From: Mesorhizobium sp. STM 4661
GTDB taxonomy: Bacteria > Pseudomonadota > Alphaproteobacteria > Rhizobiales > Rhizobiaceae
Assembly (NCBI RefSeq): GCF_000359125.1
Contig: NZ_CAAF010000065.1
Location: 62,001 to 126,000, forward strand
Length of the DNA: 64,000 nt
Reading direction: 5' to 3'
Shown: positions 51,406-60,421 of the stretch, in pieces
How the letters are laid out: each line of letters starts with the position of its first letter
How positions within the stretch are numbered: the stretch's first letter is position 1
Program-made: the position numbers and the translations under genes
Notes under the pieces: model-generated
What the model was told of the DNA's origin: nothing
What the model saw: only the letters and a program-made list of their open reading frames with translations
The model's database searches: none

Positions 51406-52098
51406 TCAAGGCTTCGAGGCAGCGATCCGCTCGGCAACCAGCCGTTGCAGCCGCCACAGATGGCGATCGTGAATGCCACGCGCTTCCAGGTTTTTCACCG
51501 TGTTGTAGAGGTAGTCGGCGCCCGATCCCCAGTGCCCGCAGGATGTGGCGAGCTTTTCGACCATCTCTTCTTCCCCGAGCGGTCCGGCATAGGTCGTTCC
51601 CTTGCGATTGATCACGAAGGCCAGCGCCTTGAACGGCCCGCTGTCGCTTGCCCGCGAGAGCAGGCGCGGATGATAGCTCGTCGGCTTCAGTGTCACCTCA
51701 CGCCGAAAAAGCTTGTCGAGCTGCGCGCGGCGATCGCCATCGCTCAGCCGAAAGGCGACACCCTTGCATTGTCCGCCGCGGTCCAGCGCCATCATCAGCC
51801 CCGGGCTCTGCTTGGTGCCGCGCCAGCGTGTCATGTTCATGCAGAAGGATCGATGCCAGCCGCGCGCCACCGCGACCCGTTCCTCGACATGGTCGATTTC
51901 GGGCTTCCAGATCAGCGAGCCATAACCGAACAGCCACAGCGGTTCGGAGACGGCGAGTTCAGCCTGCAATTCGTCGAGCATCGCGTCATAGTCGCGGTCA
52001 TCCAGATGCGCTGCGTCCGGATCGGGACCGGCATCCCCGATCTCGCGCCAGCATCGCGCCACCAGTTCGGGCGTGAGTGACATCTGTCGTGCGGTCAT
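51406..52098 (-). CDS. ChaC-like gamma-glutamylcyclotransferase
   Basis: A 230-residue protein of the ChaC family, which breaks glutathione to 5-oxoproline and Cys-Gly. The substrate loop LWLFGYGSLIWKP is near residue 54, VAFRLSD near 114, and the C-terminal GSGADYLYNTVKNLEARGIHD is family-typical. It is 94 bases upstream of the B12 riboswitch and reads in the same direction, but appears to be a separate unit. The start could be ATG 52098 or the ATG five codons on. Confidence 0.87.
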   Translation of the reverse strand: MTARQMSLTPELVARCWREIGDAGPDPDAAHLDDRDYDAMLDELQAELAVSEPLWLFGYGSLIWKPEIDHVEERVAVARGWHRSFCMNMTRWRGTKQSPGLMMALDRGGQCKGVAFRLSDGDRRAQLDKLFRREVTLKPTSYHPRLLSRASDSGPFKALAFVINRKGTTYAGPLGEEEMVEKLATSCGHWGSGADYLYNTVKNLEARGIHDRHLWRLQRLVAERIAASKP

Positions 52099-52216
52099 GT
52101 CCCGATCCCGTTGTTCGCGGCATGATTAGGCATCACGACCGAAGCCGGCAATGCCGTCGCCCCAATTGACAAACGATTTTCCGGGGTGTCGGCTGGCACA
52201 TCACAGGAAGCCTGTC

Positions 52217-53398
52217 ATGCAACCCAGTCCGAGCGGGCACGATCCCTACAATGGCCTGACCCGGGCCGAGCCGACGCTGCCGTCGTCAGCCTATTGGGAT
52301 GTGGAGGCCTATCAGCGCGATCTCGACGCCATCTGGTACAAGAGCTGGCTCTTGGTCTGCCGCGAGGCCGAACTTGCCCAGCCGCTGGCTTTCAGGACAT
52401 TCCGGATCGGCACGCAGGAGATCGTCGCGCTGCGCGACGAGACTGGCGCGTTGCGCGCCTTCCACAACACCTGCCGGCATCGCGGCTCGCAGCTCTGCCA
52501 GGAGAGCGAGGGGCGGCTGAAGGCTCGGCTTATCACCTGCCCCTATCACGCCTGGTCCTATTCGCTGCGCGGCGATCTCGTGCGCGTGCCGTCGAAGTCT
52601 CTGCCCGAAGGTTTCGACAAGGCCGAGCACCCACTCTACCGCGTGGCGCTATCGGTGTGGCGCGGCTTTGTCTTCGTCAATCTCGCCGAGGATGCTGGCG
52701 GTTCGGCGGAAACCGCCTTCGATCCCGCATCCGGCGACCTCTCCAACTGGCCGCTGGAAACGCTGGTGTCGGGCCATGCGCTGCGCAAGGTGATGAACTG
52801 CAACTGGAAGATCTTCTGGGAGAACTTCAACGAATGCCTGCACTGCCCGGGCGTGCACAAGGATCTGTCGCGGCTGGTGCCGATCTATGGCCGCGGCCTG
52901 ATGGGCCGGCATGACGATCCCGAATGGGCCCACCATGCCGACAATGACGCGCCGGAGTTCTCCGGTGGCCTCAGGGCCGGAGCCGAGACGTGGTCGCAAG
53001 ACGGTCATGCCCATGGCCCGGTCTTTACCGATTTGACGCCGGCAGAGCGCGCAGCGGGACAGACCTACGCCACCAGCCTGCCGTCGATGTTCGTTGTCGG
53101 TCATGTCGACTATGTCCGGACAGTCCGGCTGGCGCCGCTCGGTCCCGAACAGACCGAACTCACCGCCGAATGGCTTTTTTCGCCCGAAGCGCTCGCCGAT
53201 CCAGCGGCGGACATTGACAACATCGTCGCCTTCGGCAGGCAAGTGCTGGAGGAGGACGCCGCGATTTGCGAAGTCAATCAGAAGGGCCTGCGCTCGATGC
53301 GCCACAAGGCTGGCGTGCTGATGCCCGAGGAGTACGACCTGCACCGCTTCCACAATTGGGTACGCGAGCGCCATGTAACACATTCGCCCAAGCCCTGA
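52217..53398 (+). CDS. Rieske-type oxygenase alpha subunit (GbcA/stachydrine demethylase-like candidate)
   Basis: A 393-residue ring-hydroxylating-type oxygenase. The Rieske 2Fe-2S site is NTCRHRGSQLCQ...LITCPYHAW (Cys-x-His near residue 85 and Cys-x-x-His near 105). The C-terminal half is the catalytic domain: NWKIFWENFNECLHCPGVH near 198 supplies the bridging Asn/Asp-type region and the His of the non-haem iron. The family includes glycine betaine and stachydrine demethylases, and the N-methyl theme of the window makes that plausible; it could also act on another ring. ATG 52217 has AGGAAG at a good distance. A reductase partner is not in the window. Confidence 0.83.
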   Translation: MQPSPSGHDPYNGLTRAEPTLPSSAYWDVEAYQRDLDAIWYKSWLLVCREAELAQPLAFRTFRIGTQEIVALRDETGALRAFHNTCRHRGSQLCQESEGRLKARLITCPYHAWSYSLRGDLVRVPSKSLPEGFDKAEHPLYRVALSVWRGFVFVNLAEDAGGSAETAFDPASGDLSNWPLETLVSGHALRKVMNCNWKIFWENFNECLHCPGVHKDLSRLVPIYGRGLMGRHDDPEWAHHADNDAPEFSGGLRAGAETWSQDGHAHGPVFTDLTPAERAAGQTYATSLPSMFVVGHVDYVRTVRLAPLGPEQTELTAEWLFSPEALADPAADIDNIVAFGRQVLEEDAAICEVNQKGLRSMRHKAGVLMPEEYDLHRFHNWVRERHVTHSPKP

Positions 53399-53401
53399 AT
53401 A

Positions 53402-54601
53402 TCAAAGGGATTTTGGCAGATAGCGCCACGTAACAAAACCGCAGACCGCCGCTAGCAGGCCGAGCGTGGCGAAGACCGAGCCCAACCCGAAAAACGCCAG
53501 CACGACCGAATAGACCAGCGGCGGTGTCAACTCGGAAAAGTCGAGATAGGTGCGATAGACCGCCGCCATCTGCGCCCTCTCGTAGAACCGCACCGAGCGC
53601 ATGAAGGCGGTCGAGCCCAGCGCGTCGAGAGCGATGGCGAAGAATGCGCCGCACAGCAGCAAGGCGCCGGTAAGAAACGGCACGGATTCGCCGACGGCAC
53701 CCGCCGCCAGCAGCATGGCGGACATGGCGAAATAGGCTGATGTCATGGTTCGCCGGCCACCAAAACGTTGTCCCACTCTGCCCCAGAAGATGGCCGTGAA
53801 CAACAGCGCATTGCCCGCCGAGACCAGCAGGCCGCCGGCGAGTTCGCCCTCGCCGGTGATCACCATGAACAGCGGCCCGTAGACGAAGAACGTCGTCCAG
53901 AAGCAGGAACGGCCGAAGGCGATCAGCCAGGCAAGCCTCAGCCTGGGCTGCGCGACGAAACGGCCGATATTGGCCAGCGGATTGACCGGCCGCGTCTTGC
54001 CCGGGCGGATCGACTGGTTGTCGCCGAGCCGGTAGGTCCAGAACAGCGCCAGCAGGGCCATGGCAAAGATGGCGACCGCGCCATGCGCGGCATAGATGCC
54101 GAAACGCGTGTAGAGGAAGATGCCGAGTGTCGGCCCGCTGGTCCAGGCGAGCATCGACCACGCCATGCGCAGCGATTCGGCCTGCGTGAAATCGGTCTTG
54201 CGGATGTGGTCCATGATGTAGAGGCTGAGCGTGATGGACAGCGCGCTGGCGCCCATCACGCGGCAAAGCATGCCCACCAATTGCCCGGCAAGCGTGTGCG
54301 TGACGAAGAACAGCGAGCCGGCGGCAAGCAGGCAGGCACCTGCGGTGTAGACCCAGCGCCGGGCAAAGCGCCGGATCAGCATCGGCATGAACAGCGTCAC
54401 CGACAGGCCGAGCAGCGCCACGACGGTGTAGAGGATCGAGACGATCTGTTCGTTGCGGAGGATTTCATAGGCCTGGATCGGGATGACGCTCGACACGGTG
54501 GCGCGCGCGAAGGATTCGACCGCATAGAGCGAGGCGAAGGTGCGTGCATCCGCCGGTCGCAAGGCCGGAAGCCCGATCGGATGGCGCACATGGGTAGCCA
54601 T
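53402..54601 (-). CDS. MFS transporter
   Basis: A 399-residue membrane protein with about 12 hydrophobic segments of the major facilitator type. VESFARATVSSVIPIQAYEIL near residue 28 is the first loop region; the helix 4-5 region is LGIFLYTRFGIYAAHGAVAIF and similar. It has no feature that fixes the substrate. I chose ATG 54601, because residues further upstream are not membrane-like and show no family pattern. It is convergent with the oxygenase gene: the stops are three bases apart. Confidence 0.82.
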   Translation of the reverse strand: MATHVRHPIGLPALRPADARTFASLYAVESFARATVSSVIPIQAYEILRNEQIVSILYTVVALLGLSVTLFMPMLIRRFARRWVYTAGACLLAAGSLFFVTHTLAGQLVGMLCRVMGASALSITLSLYIMDHIRKTDFTQAESLRMAWSMLAWTSGPTLGIFLYTRFGIYAAHGAVAIFAMALLALFWTYRLGDNQSIRPGKTRPVNPLANIGRFVAQPRLRLAWLIAFGRSCFWTTFFVYGPLFMVITGEGELAGGLLVSAGNALLFTAIFWGRVGQRFGGRRTMTSAYFAMSAMLLAAGAVGESVPFLTGALLLCGAFFAIALDALGSTAFMRSVRFYERAQMAAVYRTYLDFSELTPPLVYSVVLAFFGLGSVFATLGLLAAVCGFVTWRYLPKSL

Positions 54602-54737
54602 TGCCTTCCCCGAAGCAGAATCGCCCAAAGCAGAACGCGGGCCCAAATCTGCCGTGGCAATTCCTCGCCCGGTAACAGGAAACCGACGCGTTCGCGGCAA
54701 AAAGCGAAGCTGGCCAAAGGCTTTCCGGCGCTGGCCT

Positions 54738-54842
54738 AAAGCGTCGGCCCAAAAATCGGATTCGATTTTCGGAAAGCACGATGCGTAGATTCAAAAGTGT
54801 TAGAGCGTACTTTGTGCGTCCAAGTGGACGCACGTCGCTCTA
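54738..54842. repeat. Palindromic repeat pair, copy F, in a gene-free stretch
   Basis: GGCCCAAAAATCGGATTCGA...TTTTCGGAAAGCACGATGCG is a degenerate member of the dispersed family. After it, TAGAGCG...CGCTCTA (54801-54842) holds a second strong hairpin, GTGCGTCC-AAGT-GGACGCAC. The whole 360-base space 54602-54961 has no convincing gene; the rest is promoter sequence for the gene at 54962. Confidence 0.65.
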
Positions 54843-54961
54843 ATGCTGGCCTTGATGCGGCACCAGCACGAACGAGCACCGAGGACATGCATGACCCGCC
54901 TTCTGTTGTCCGGCCCAATCGTGATAGTCGTCTTTCACCGCTGAATCAGAATTGCGAGACC

Positions 54962-55966
54962 ATGAGCATTCCCACGTCGACCGCCACCGTTCAGGATTCG
55001 CCGAAGCCGAAGCGCATCGTCGCCATCGACATCGCACGCGGCATCGCCCTGCTTGCCATGGCGAGCTACCATTTCACCTGGAACCTCGAATTCTTCGGCT
55101 ACACCGATCCCGGCCTGACCGCCTTCGGCTGGTGGAAGTTCTACGCGCGTTGCATCGCCTCGAGCTTTCTGTTCCTGGTCGGTGTCAGCCTGTATCTCGC
55201 TCATGGTAAACAGATCCGCTGGTCCGGCTTCTGGAAGCGTTTCGCCATGGTCGCCGGGGCGGCACTTGCCATATCTGTTATCACCAGGCTCGCCACGCCG
55301 AACGGCTTCATCTTCTTCGGCATACTGCACGAGATCGCGCTGGCCAGCCTGCTCGGCCTGGCGTTCCTGAGGCTGCCGGCGCTGCTGACACTTGTTGTCG
55401 CGGCCCTCGTCATCGCCGCACCTTTTTATTTCAGGTCCGAAATCTTCGACCATCCGGCCCTGTGGTGGGTCGGCCTGTCGGCGTCCAATCCGCGCTCCAA
55501 CGACTATGTGCCGCTGTTTCCGTGGTTCGGCGCCGTGCTGCTGGGCATCGCGGCGGCGAAACTCGGCTCCGCCTCCAGGGTGCTGGCGCTGCTGGCGAAC
55601 CTCACGGCCGGCCGCTGGTCAAATCCACTGGTGTTCATCAGCCGGCACAGCCTCGCCTTCTACCTGATCCACCAGCCGGTGCTGATCGGCTCGGTCTGGC
55701 TGTTTTCGCAAATCATGCCCGCTCCCGCTGAAAACAGGGACGTCAGCTTCTTCAAATCCTGCCAGGTATCGTGCGAGCAACAGCGCGACAAGGAATTCTG
55801 CTCCAGCTATTGTGGGTGCATGCTGGATACGCTGCGAGGCGAGGCGACGCTCGATCGGCTCTACAGCGGCGACCAGACCGCCGAATGGAAGTCGCATCTT
55901 GCCGACCTGGCGAGCACCTGTACCGCCAGCACCGAAAGCAAGATGATGGAGGGAGGGCAACAATGA
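54962..55966 (+). CDS. DUF1624/HGSNAT-like membrane acyltransferase with Cys-rich tail
   Basis: A 334-residue membrane protein. IDIARGIALLAMASYHFTWN near residue 22 matches the heparan-alpha-glucosaminide N-acetyltransferase catalytic-domain (DUF1624) family, with seven to eight membrane segments. The last 75 residues are soluble and carry seven Cys, six in a cluster (SCQVSCEQQRDKEFCSSYCGC), unlike the core family. The ATG at 54962 is the family's normal start; a longer frame is not supported. It overlaps the methyltransferase gene after it by ATGA. Confidence 0.83.
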   Translation: MSIPTSTATVQDSPKPKRIVAIDIARGIALLAMASYHFTWNLEFFGYTDPGLTAFGWWKFYARCIASSFLFLVGVSLYLAHGKQIRWSGFWKRFAMVAGAALAISVITRLATPNGFIFFGILHEIALASLLGLAFLRLPALLTLVVAALVIAAPFYFRSEIFDHPALWWVGLSASNPRSNDYVPLFPWFGAVLLGIAAAKLGSASRVLALLANLTAGRWSNPLVFISRHSLAFYLIHQPVLIGSVWLFSQIMPAPAENRDVSFFKSCQVSCEQQRDKEFCSSYCGCMLDTLRGEATLDRLYSGDQTAEWKSHLADLASTCTASTESKMMEGGQQ

Positions 55967-56439
55967 CCGGCACACAGCCGAAGCACGGAACAATCCCATG
56001 GCCGCCGCTGATCTATCTCGCGGCGATCGCCATCAGCATCGCGCTCGGCCTGTTCTACCCACTGCCATGGATCGGCGACCTTCTCGGCGACATCCTGTTC
56101 GCTGCCGGTCTTGTGGCGCTGTTCGGCGTCGTCGCACTCTGGTTCACGGCGATCCGCACCATGATCCGGGCGAAAACGACGCTCAACCCCAATGGCGTGC
56201 CGGAGCATCTGATCACGTCAGGCCCCTTCGCCATCAGCCGCAACCCGATCTACCTGGCCAACACGCTGCTCATGATCGGTGTCGCCTTCGTATCGGGCAT
56301 CGCCTGGTTCCTGCCGATGGCATTCATCGCCGCCTTCGCAACGCAGAAGGCCGCCGTCGAGGGCGAGGAGAAAATACTGGCGGCGAAATTCGGCAAGAAG
56401 TACCGGGACTATGCAAAAAGAGTTCGGCGTTGGATTTGA
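55963..56439 (+). CDS. Isoprenylcysteine carboxyl methyltransferase (ICMT)-like membrane protein
   Basis: A 158-residue membrane protein of the ICMT/PEMT-like group. It has four hydrophobic segments and the signature GPFAISRNPIYLANTLLMIG near residue 85, then EEKILAAKFGKKYRDYAKRVRRW, as in bacterial ICMT-like methyltransferases. They methylate a lipid or a carboxyl group using SAM. It is translationally coupled to the acyltransferase-like gene. The partner's Cys-rich tail is a striking neighbour for an enzyme of this family. Confidence 0.83.
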   Translation: MTGTQPKHGTIPWPPLIYLAAIAISIALGLFYPLPWIGDLLGDILFAAGLVALFGVVALWFTAIRTMIRAKTTLNPNGVPEHLITSGPFAISRNPIYLANTLLMIGVAFVSGIAWFLPMAFIAAFATQKAAVEGEEKILAAKFGKKYRDYAKRVRRWI

Positions 56440-56454
56440 GCCGTGCCAGGCCGC

Positions 56455-56841
56455 TCAAGTGTTGACGCCGAGCTCCACCAGCCGCTCGACACAGGATTCC
56501 TCGGCCTGGTCAAGCTCGGCCAGCGTCTCCTCGAGGTCGCGGCGCTTCTGCCTGAGATCCTCGCGCTTTTCCTCGATGCGCTTGATCATCAGCTTGAGCT
56601 GGCCGACCTCGCCGGGCGGCTCCTTGTACATCTGGATGATTTCGCGGATCTCGTTGATCGAGAAGCCGAGCCTTTTGCCGCGCATGATCTGGCGGATGAG
56701 GTGCCGGTCGGATGGGCGGAACAGCCGCGTGCGGCCGCGCCGTACCGGCTGCACCAGCCCTTCGTCCTCGTAGAAACGCAAGGTCCGCGTCGACACCTCG
56801 AATTCGCGGGTCAGTTCGGTGATCGAATAATATTCCCGCAT
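56455..56841 (-). CDS. MerR-family regulator, LiuR-like
   Basis: A 128-residue MerR regulator. YYSITELTREFEVSTRTLRFY forms the helix-turn-helix (residues 4-24), DEGLVQPVRRGRTRLFRPSDR the wing, and a coiled coil of about 50 residues follows (EIREIIQMYKEP...EKREDLRQKRRDLEETL). The sequence style matches LiuR-type regulators of leucine/isovalerate catabolism; such genes are not in the window. The ATG at 56841 is preceded by GGGAGAGG. It is convergent with the methyltransferase gene. Confidence 0.86.
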   Translation of the reverse strand: MREYYSITELTREFEVSTRTLRFYEDEGLVQPVRRGRTRLFRPSDRHLIRQIMRGKRLGFSINEIREIIQMYKEPPGEVGQLKLMIKRIEEKREDLRQKRRDLEETLAELDQAEESCVERLVELGVNT

Positions 56842-56982
56842 TGCCTCTCCCGACACCGGAGCCTCGGGCGGTCACCGTCATGCGGCGTCGCCTTCCCTCC
56901 GATCAAAGCCCATCATGCCGGAATCGGCATGCAACCCGACTGAACCTCACACGACATTTACGTAAAAGTCAATTGAACCGCC

Positions 56983-58407
56983 TTATCCGGCTCCCGCTCC
57001 CAGATGCAGCCACCATGTGGCAAGGCTGAGGAAGGCGAGGAAACCGATGACGTCGGTAATCATCGTCGTGAAGATCGATGACGAAATCGCCGGATCGGCG
57101 CCGAGCTTGTCGAGGAACAGCGGAATAAGGATCCCGCCGAGTGCCGCGGCCAGCATGTTGACGATCATCGCCGCGGCAATGACGAGACCAAGATCGGGAT
57201 TGTGGAACCAGAGGCCGGCGACCAGCCCGAGGATCGTCGCAATGATCGCGCCATTCAGCATGCCGACCATAACCTCGCGGCGAATGACGCGGCCGGCATT
57301 GTAGATATCGAGGTCGCGTGTGGCGAGCGCGCGCACGGTCACCGTCATCGTCTGCGTGCCGGCATTGCCGCCCAGCGAGGCGACGATCGGCATCAGTGCG
57401 GCAAGTGCCACCATTTCCTCGATCGTCGCACCGAACATGCTGATCACCGAGGCCGAGATGAAGGCCGTACCGAGATTGACCAGCAGCCACGGCACGCGCG
57501 AGCGCGATGTCGCAGCAACTGTGTCGGACAGTTCTTCGTCGCCGACGCCGCCCATGCGCAACAGGTCTTCCTCGGCTTCCTGCTGGATGACGTCGACCAC
57601 ATCGTCGATGGTCAGCACGCCGACCAGGCGCTCGTTCTCGTCGACGACGGCGGCGGAGAGAAGGTCGTATTGTTCGAATTCCCGCGCCGCCTCTTCCTGG
57701 TCCATGGTCGCCGGAATGGCGTGCCGCGTCTCATGCATGACCTCTTCGACCTTGACCGAGCGCTTGGTGCGCAGGATCTGGTCGAGATCGATGGCGCCGA
57801 GCAGCTTGAAGCTCGGATCGATGACGAAGATCTGGCTGAAGCGATCGGGAAGGTCCTGGTCCTCGCGCATGTAGTCGATGGTCTGGCCGATGGTCCAGAA
57901 CGGCGGCACCGCGACGAACTCCGTCTGCATGCGGCGGCCGGCGGTCTCTTCGGGATAGTCGAGCGAACGGCGCAGCCTGATCCGCTCGGTGAACGGCAGT
58001 TGCGACAGGATCTCGTCCTGGTCTTCCTTTTCGAGGTCCTCGAGAATGTAGACGGCGTCGTCTGAATCGAGTTCCTGCACCGCCTGCGCGATCTGCTCGT
58101 TGGGCAGATTGTCGACGATCTCCATGCGGATCGCCTCGTCGACCTCGGTCAGCGCGGAAAAATCGAAGTCGGCGCCCAGGAGTTCGACCAGCGCGCGGCG
58201 CTGCTCGGGATGCAGCGCCTCAAGCAGGTCGCCCAGTTCCGACTGGTGCAGGTCGTCGGCTTCGCGCTTCAGCGTCAGCGTGTCGCGATCGGCGATCGCG
58301 GCACCGATCTGCGCCAGAAACGACGACAGGACGGCGCCGTCCTCGCCATAGATATCGGCGTGACCGTCCTCAGCGGCTCTGGTGTTCTGTTCGTCCTGGC
58401 CTTCCAC
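56983..58407 (-). CDS. mgtE: Magnesium transporter MgtE
   Basis: A 474-residue Mg2+ channel/transporter. It has the N-terminal MgtE_N superhelical domain (about residues 45-155), a CBS pair (about 160-285: GAIDLDQIL, TIDDVVDVIQQEAEEDLLRMGG) that senses Mg2+, and five membrane segments in the last third (SLGGNAGTQTMTVTVRALAT holds the pore). The frame starts at a GTG. The length is standard. Upstream 357 bases have no Mg riboswitch that I can recognise. Confidence 0.94.
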   Translation of the reverse strand: MEGQDEQNTRAAEDGHADIYGEDGAVLSSFLAQIGAAIADRDTLTLKREADDLHQSELGDLLEALHPEQRRALVELLGADFDFSALTEVDEAIRMEIVDNLPNEQIAQAVQELDSDDAVYILEDLEKEDQDEILSQLPFTERIRLRRSLDYPEETAGRRMQTEFVAVPPFWTIGQTIDYMREDQDLPDRFSQIFVIDPSFKLLGAIDLDQILRTKRSVKVEEVMHETRHAIPATMDQEEAAREFEQYDLLSAAVVDENERLVGVLTIDDVVDVIQQEAEEDLLRMGGVGDEELSDTVAATSRSRVPWLLVNLGTAFISASVISMFGATIEEMVALAALMPIVASLGGNAGTQTMTVTVRALATRDLDIYNAGRVIRREVMVGMLNGAIIATILGLVAGLWFHNPDLGLVIAAAMIVNMLAAALGGILIPLFLDKLGADPAISSSIFTTMITDVIGFLAFLSLATWWLHLGAGAG

Positions 58408-58453
58408 CAGCGCCTCCCGCCATCAGCATTCCGGAAAAGGTGCCTGTCAGGTC

Positions 58454-58520
58454 TAGACCATGATCCCGAAAAGTGGAAACCGGTTTTGGGAAAATCCGAT
58501 GCCAAACACAAGATAGAGCG
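58454..58520. repeat. Dispersed palindromic repeat, copy D
   Basis: TAGACCATGATCCCGAAAAG followed by TGGAAACCGGTTTTGGGA is the same core as the copy at 24314 without its 20-base insertion. It lies in the 357-base gap 58408-58764 between mgtE and the MipA gene, in which I see no gene or other clear site. Confidence 0.75.
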
Positions 58521-58764
58521 GCGGTGAGATTCGGCACGAGAGCCGGCCCGCGCAACGCACGGAATATCAAACGAAATGCGCCCTGCCCTGCCGTGCGCGA
58601 AGGCCGATGTGACTTGGATTGCCGGGCGGGAGGAAGGTGACCTCGGCACCAAGATAAAACCACGATTGCGCAACAAAACTTAACACCACTTCACGCATGC
58701 GGCCACTTTCCTCTGAAATGGTGAGAGCATCGGGGGCTTATCGCCTCGCTATACTGGAGCGCGC

Positions 58765-59625
58765 ATGTTTGCCAAAATGGACTGTGGAATATTTGCCGGC
58801 CGGGCATCCCTTGCAGCGATGGCCATCCTGTTTTCAACGCATCCGGGAATAGCACTTGCCGCCGACGCCATTGCGGTGAATTCGGACGATTTCACCCTGC
58901 CGCCGCCCGAACCTTCCCGTTTCGCGCGCTTCGAGCAAAAACTGTCCGACTGGCATGTCGTCTTGGGCGGCGGCGCGATCGTCGTCCCGGAATATGAGGG
59001 CAGCGACAAGTTCAAGATCATGCCGGTGCCCTTTGTCACGGCGACATTCCTCGACGTGGTGACGATCGACCCGACAGGCGCCAACATCGCCATCTATAAG
59101 CAAGACCGGTTCGAATTCAGCGCGCGGCTTGGTTATGAAATGGGCCGCAAGGAAGACGACTCCGATCACCTGCGTGGGTTGGGGGATGTCGACATGGGCG
59201 CAACCGTCGGCGCGAAGGCCGCGGTGAATTTCGGCCCGGCTCAAATCTTCGCGCAATTGGACAAGACCATCGGCGGCAGCGACGGCATGGTGGGCAGGAT
59301 TGGGGTCGAGGTCAACCAGCCCTTGTCGCAATCATTGATGATCGGCGCCAGCGCTTCCGCCGTGTTCGCCGACGAAAATCATATGCAGGCGTATTTCGGC
59401 GTCACGCCGGAACAATCGGCTCGCTCTGGGCTGGCGCGCTACGATGCCGGCGCCGGGCTGAAGCGCGCCGATTTTTCGATCTCCGCCACATATATGCTCA
59501 ACCAGAACTGGATGGTGCGCGGCGAAGCGGGGGTGGGCGTTCTCGTGGGTGACGCCGCGGACAGCCCGATCGTCGTCGAAAAAGTGCAGCCGTCAGGAAT
59601 GCTCCTCGTCGGATATCGGTTCTGA
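58765..59625 (+). CDS. MipA/OmpV-family outer-membrane protein
   Basis: A 286-residue beta-barrel protein. The signal peptide ends near residue 32 (SLAAMAILFSTHPGIALAAD). The mature part has alternating amphipathic strands, VLGGGAIVVPEYEGSDKFKIMPVPF near 73, and ends in GYRF with a terminal Phe as outer-membrane proteins do. MipA/OmpV members act as scaffolds or porin-like proteins. It is followed at 25 bases by a response regulator and histidine kinase, an arrangement that suggests feedback on envelope state. Confidence 0.88.
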   Translation: MFAKMDCGIFAGRASLAAMAILFSTHPGIALAADAIAVNSDDFTLPPPEPSRFARFEQKLSDWHVVLGGGAIVVPEYEGSDKFKIMPVPFVTATFLDVVTIDPTGANIAIYKQDRFEFSARLGYEMGRKEDDSDHLRGLGDVDMGATVGAKAAVNFGPAQIFAQLDKTIGGSDGMVGRIGVEVNQPLSQSLMIGASASAVFADENHMQAYFGVTPEQSARSGLARYDAGAGLKRADFSISATYMLNQNWMVRGEAGVGVLVGDAADSPIVVEKVQPSGMLLVGYRF

Positions 59626-59650
59626 CGCCCACACAGGTACCGGTCAGGCA

Positions 59651-60421
59651 ATGGCAAATGTCGCACGGCAAAGGCACCAAAGCGAGATGGCCGCCGAATC
59701 CAAATCGGCAAGGCAAGGTTCGCGTATCCTCATTGTCGAAGACGACGCCGAGATCGCGCGCATGCTGGGCGAGACACTCACCGAAAACGGCATGATCGTG
59801 GAAATAGCCGAGAATGGCGTCCGGATGAATGCCGCGCTTCGCAGCCAGAAATTCGATCTCATTGTGCTCGATGTCATGCTGCCTGGTGAAAGCGGCCTCA
59901 ACATCTGCCGCCGTCTTCGCGCGGAAACGAATGTTCCGATCCTGATGCTGACCGCGCTTGGCGAGGAAATCGACCGTATCTTCGGATTGGAGATCGGCGC
60001 GGACGACTACGTGACGAAACCGTTCAGCGCGCGCGAACTGACGGCCAGGATACGGGCGCTGCTGCGCCGCACCGCCTACGCTCCCGACGAGCGGGATTGG
60101 TCGAGGGTGCTTCTCTTCAACGGCTGGCGCCTCGACCCCATCCGTCGGCAATTGCATGATCCGAGCAATGCGCGGGTCTCGACCACGACACATGAATTCG
60201 ACCTGCTGCTCGCGTTCTGCCGTAACGCAGGCCGGGTTCTGTCGCGCGAGGAGCTTCTCGGCGTAACTCATGCCGGGCTCGCCGGCCCGATCGAACGAAG
60301 CGTCGATGTCCATGTCAGCCGTATTCGCCAGAAGATCGAAAAGGATGCGCGCGATCCGGTGCTTCTCAAGACTGTTCGGCTGGGCGGCTACATCTTCACC
60401 GCGACAGTGGAGGAAGCATGA
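59651..60421 (+). CDS. OmpR-family response regulator
   Basis: A 256-residue two-component regulator. The receiver has ILIVEDDAE near residue 26, the phospho-acceptor Asp74 in LIVLDVMLPGESG, and a conserved Lys in DDYVTKPFSARE near 123. A winged-helix OmpR domain follows (about 155-252: TTTHEFDLLLAFCRNAGRVLSREELL...VHVSRIRQKIE). I chose ATG 59651; a longer frame overlaps the MipA gene. It is coupled to the kinase gene by ATGA. Confidence 0.93.
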   Translation: MANVARQRHQSEMAAESKSARQGSRILIVEDDAEIARMLGETLTENGMIVEIAENGVRMNAALRSQKFDLIVLDVMLPGESGLNICRRLRAETNVPILMLTALGEEIDRIFGLEIGADDYVTKPFSARELTARIRALLRRTAYAPDERDWSRVLLFNGWRLDPIRRQLHDPSNARVSTTTHEFDLLLAFCRNAGRVLSREELLGVTHAGLAGPIERSVDVHVSRIRQKIEKDARDPVLLKTVRLGGYIFTATVEEA

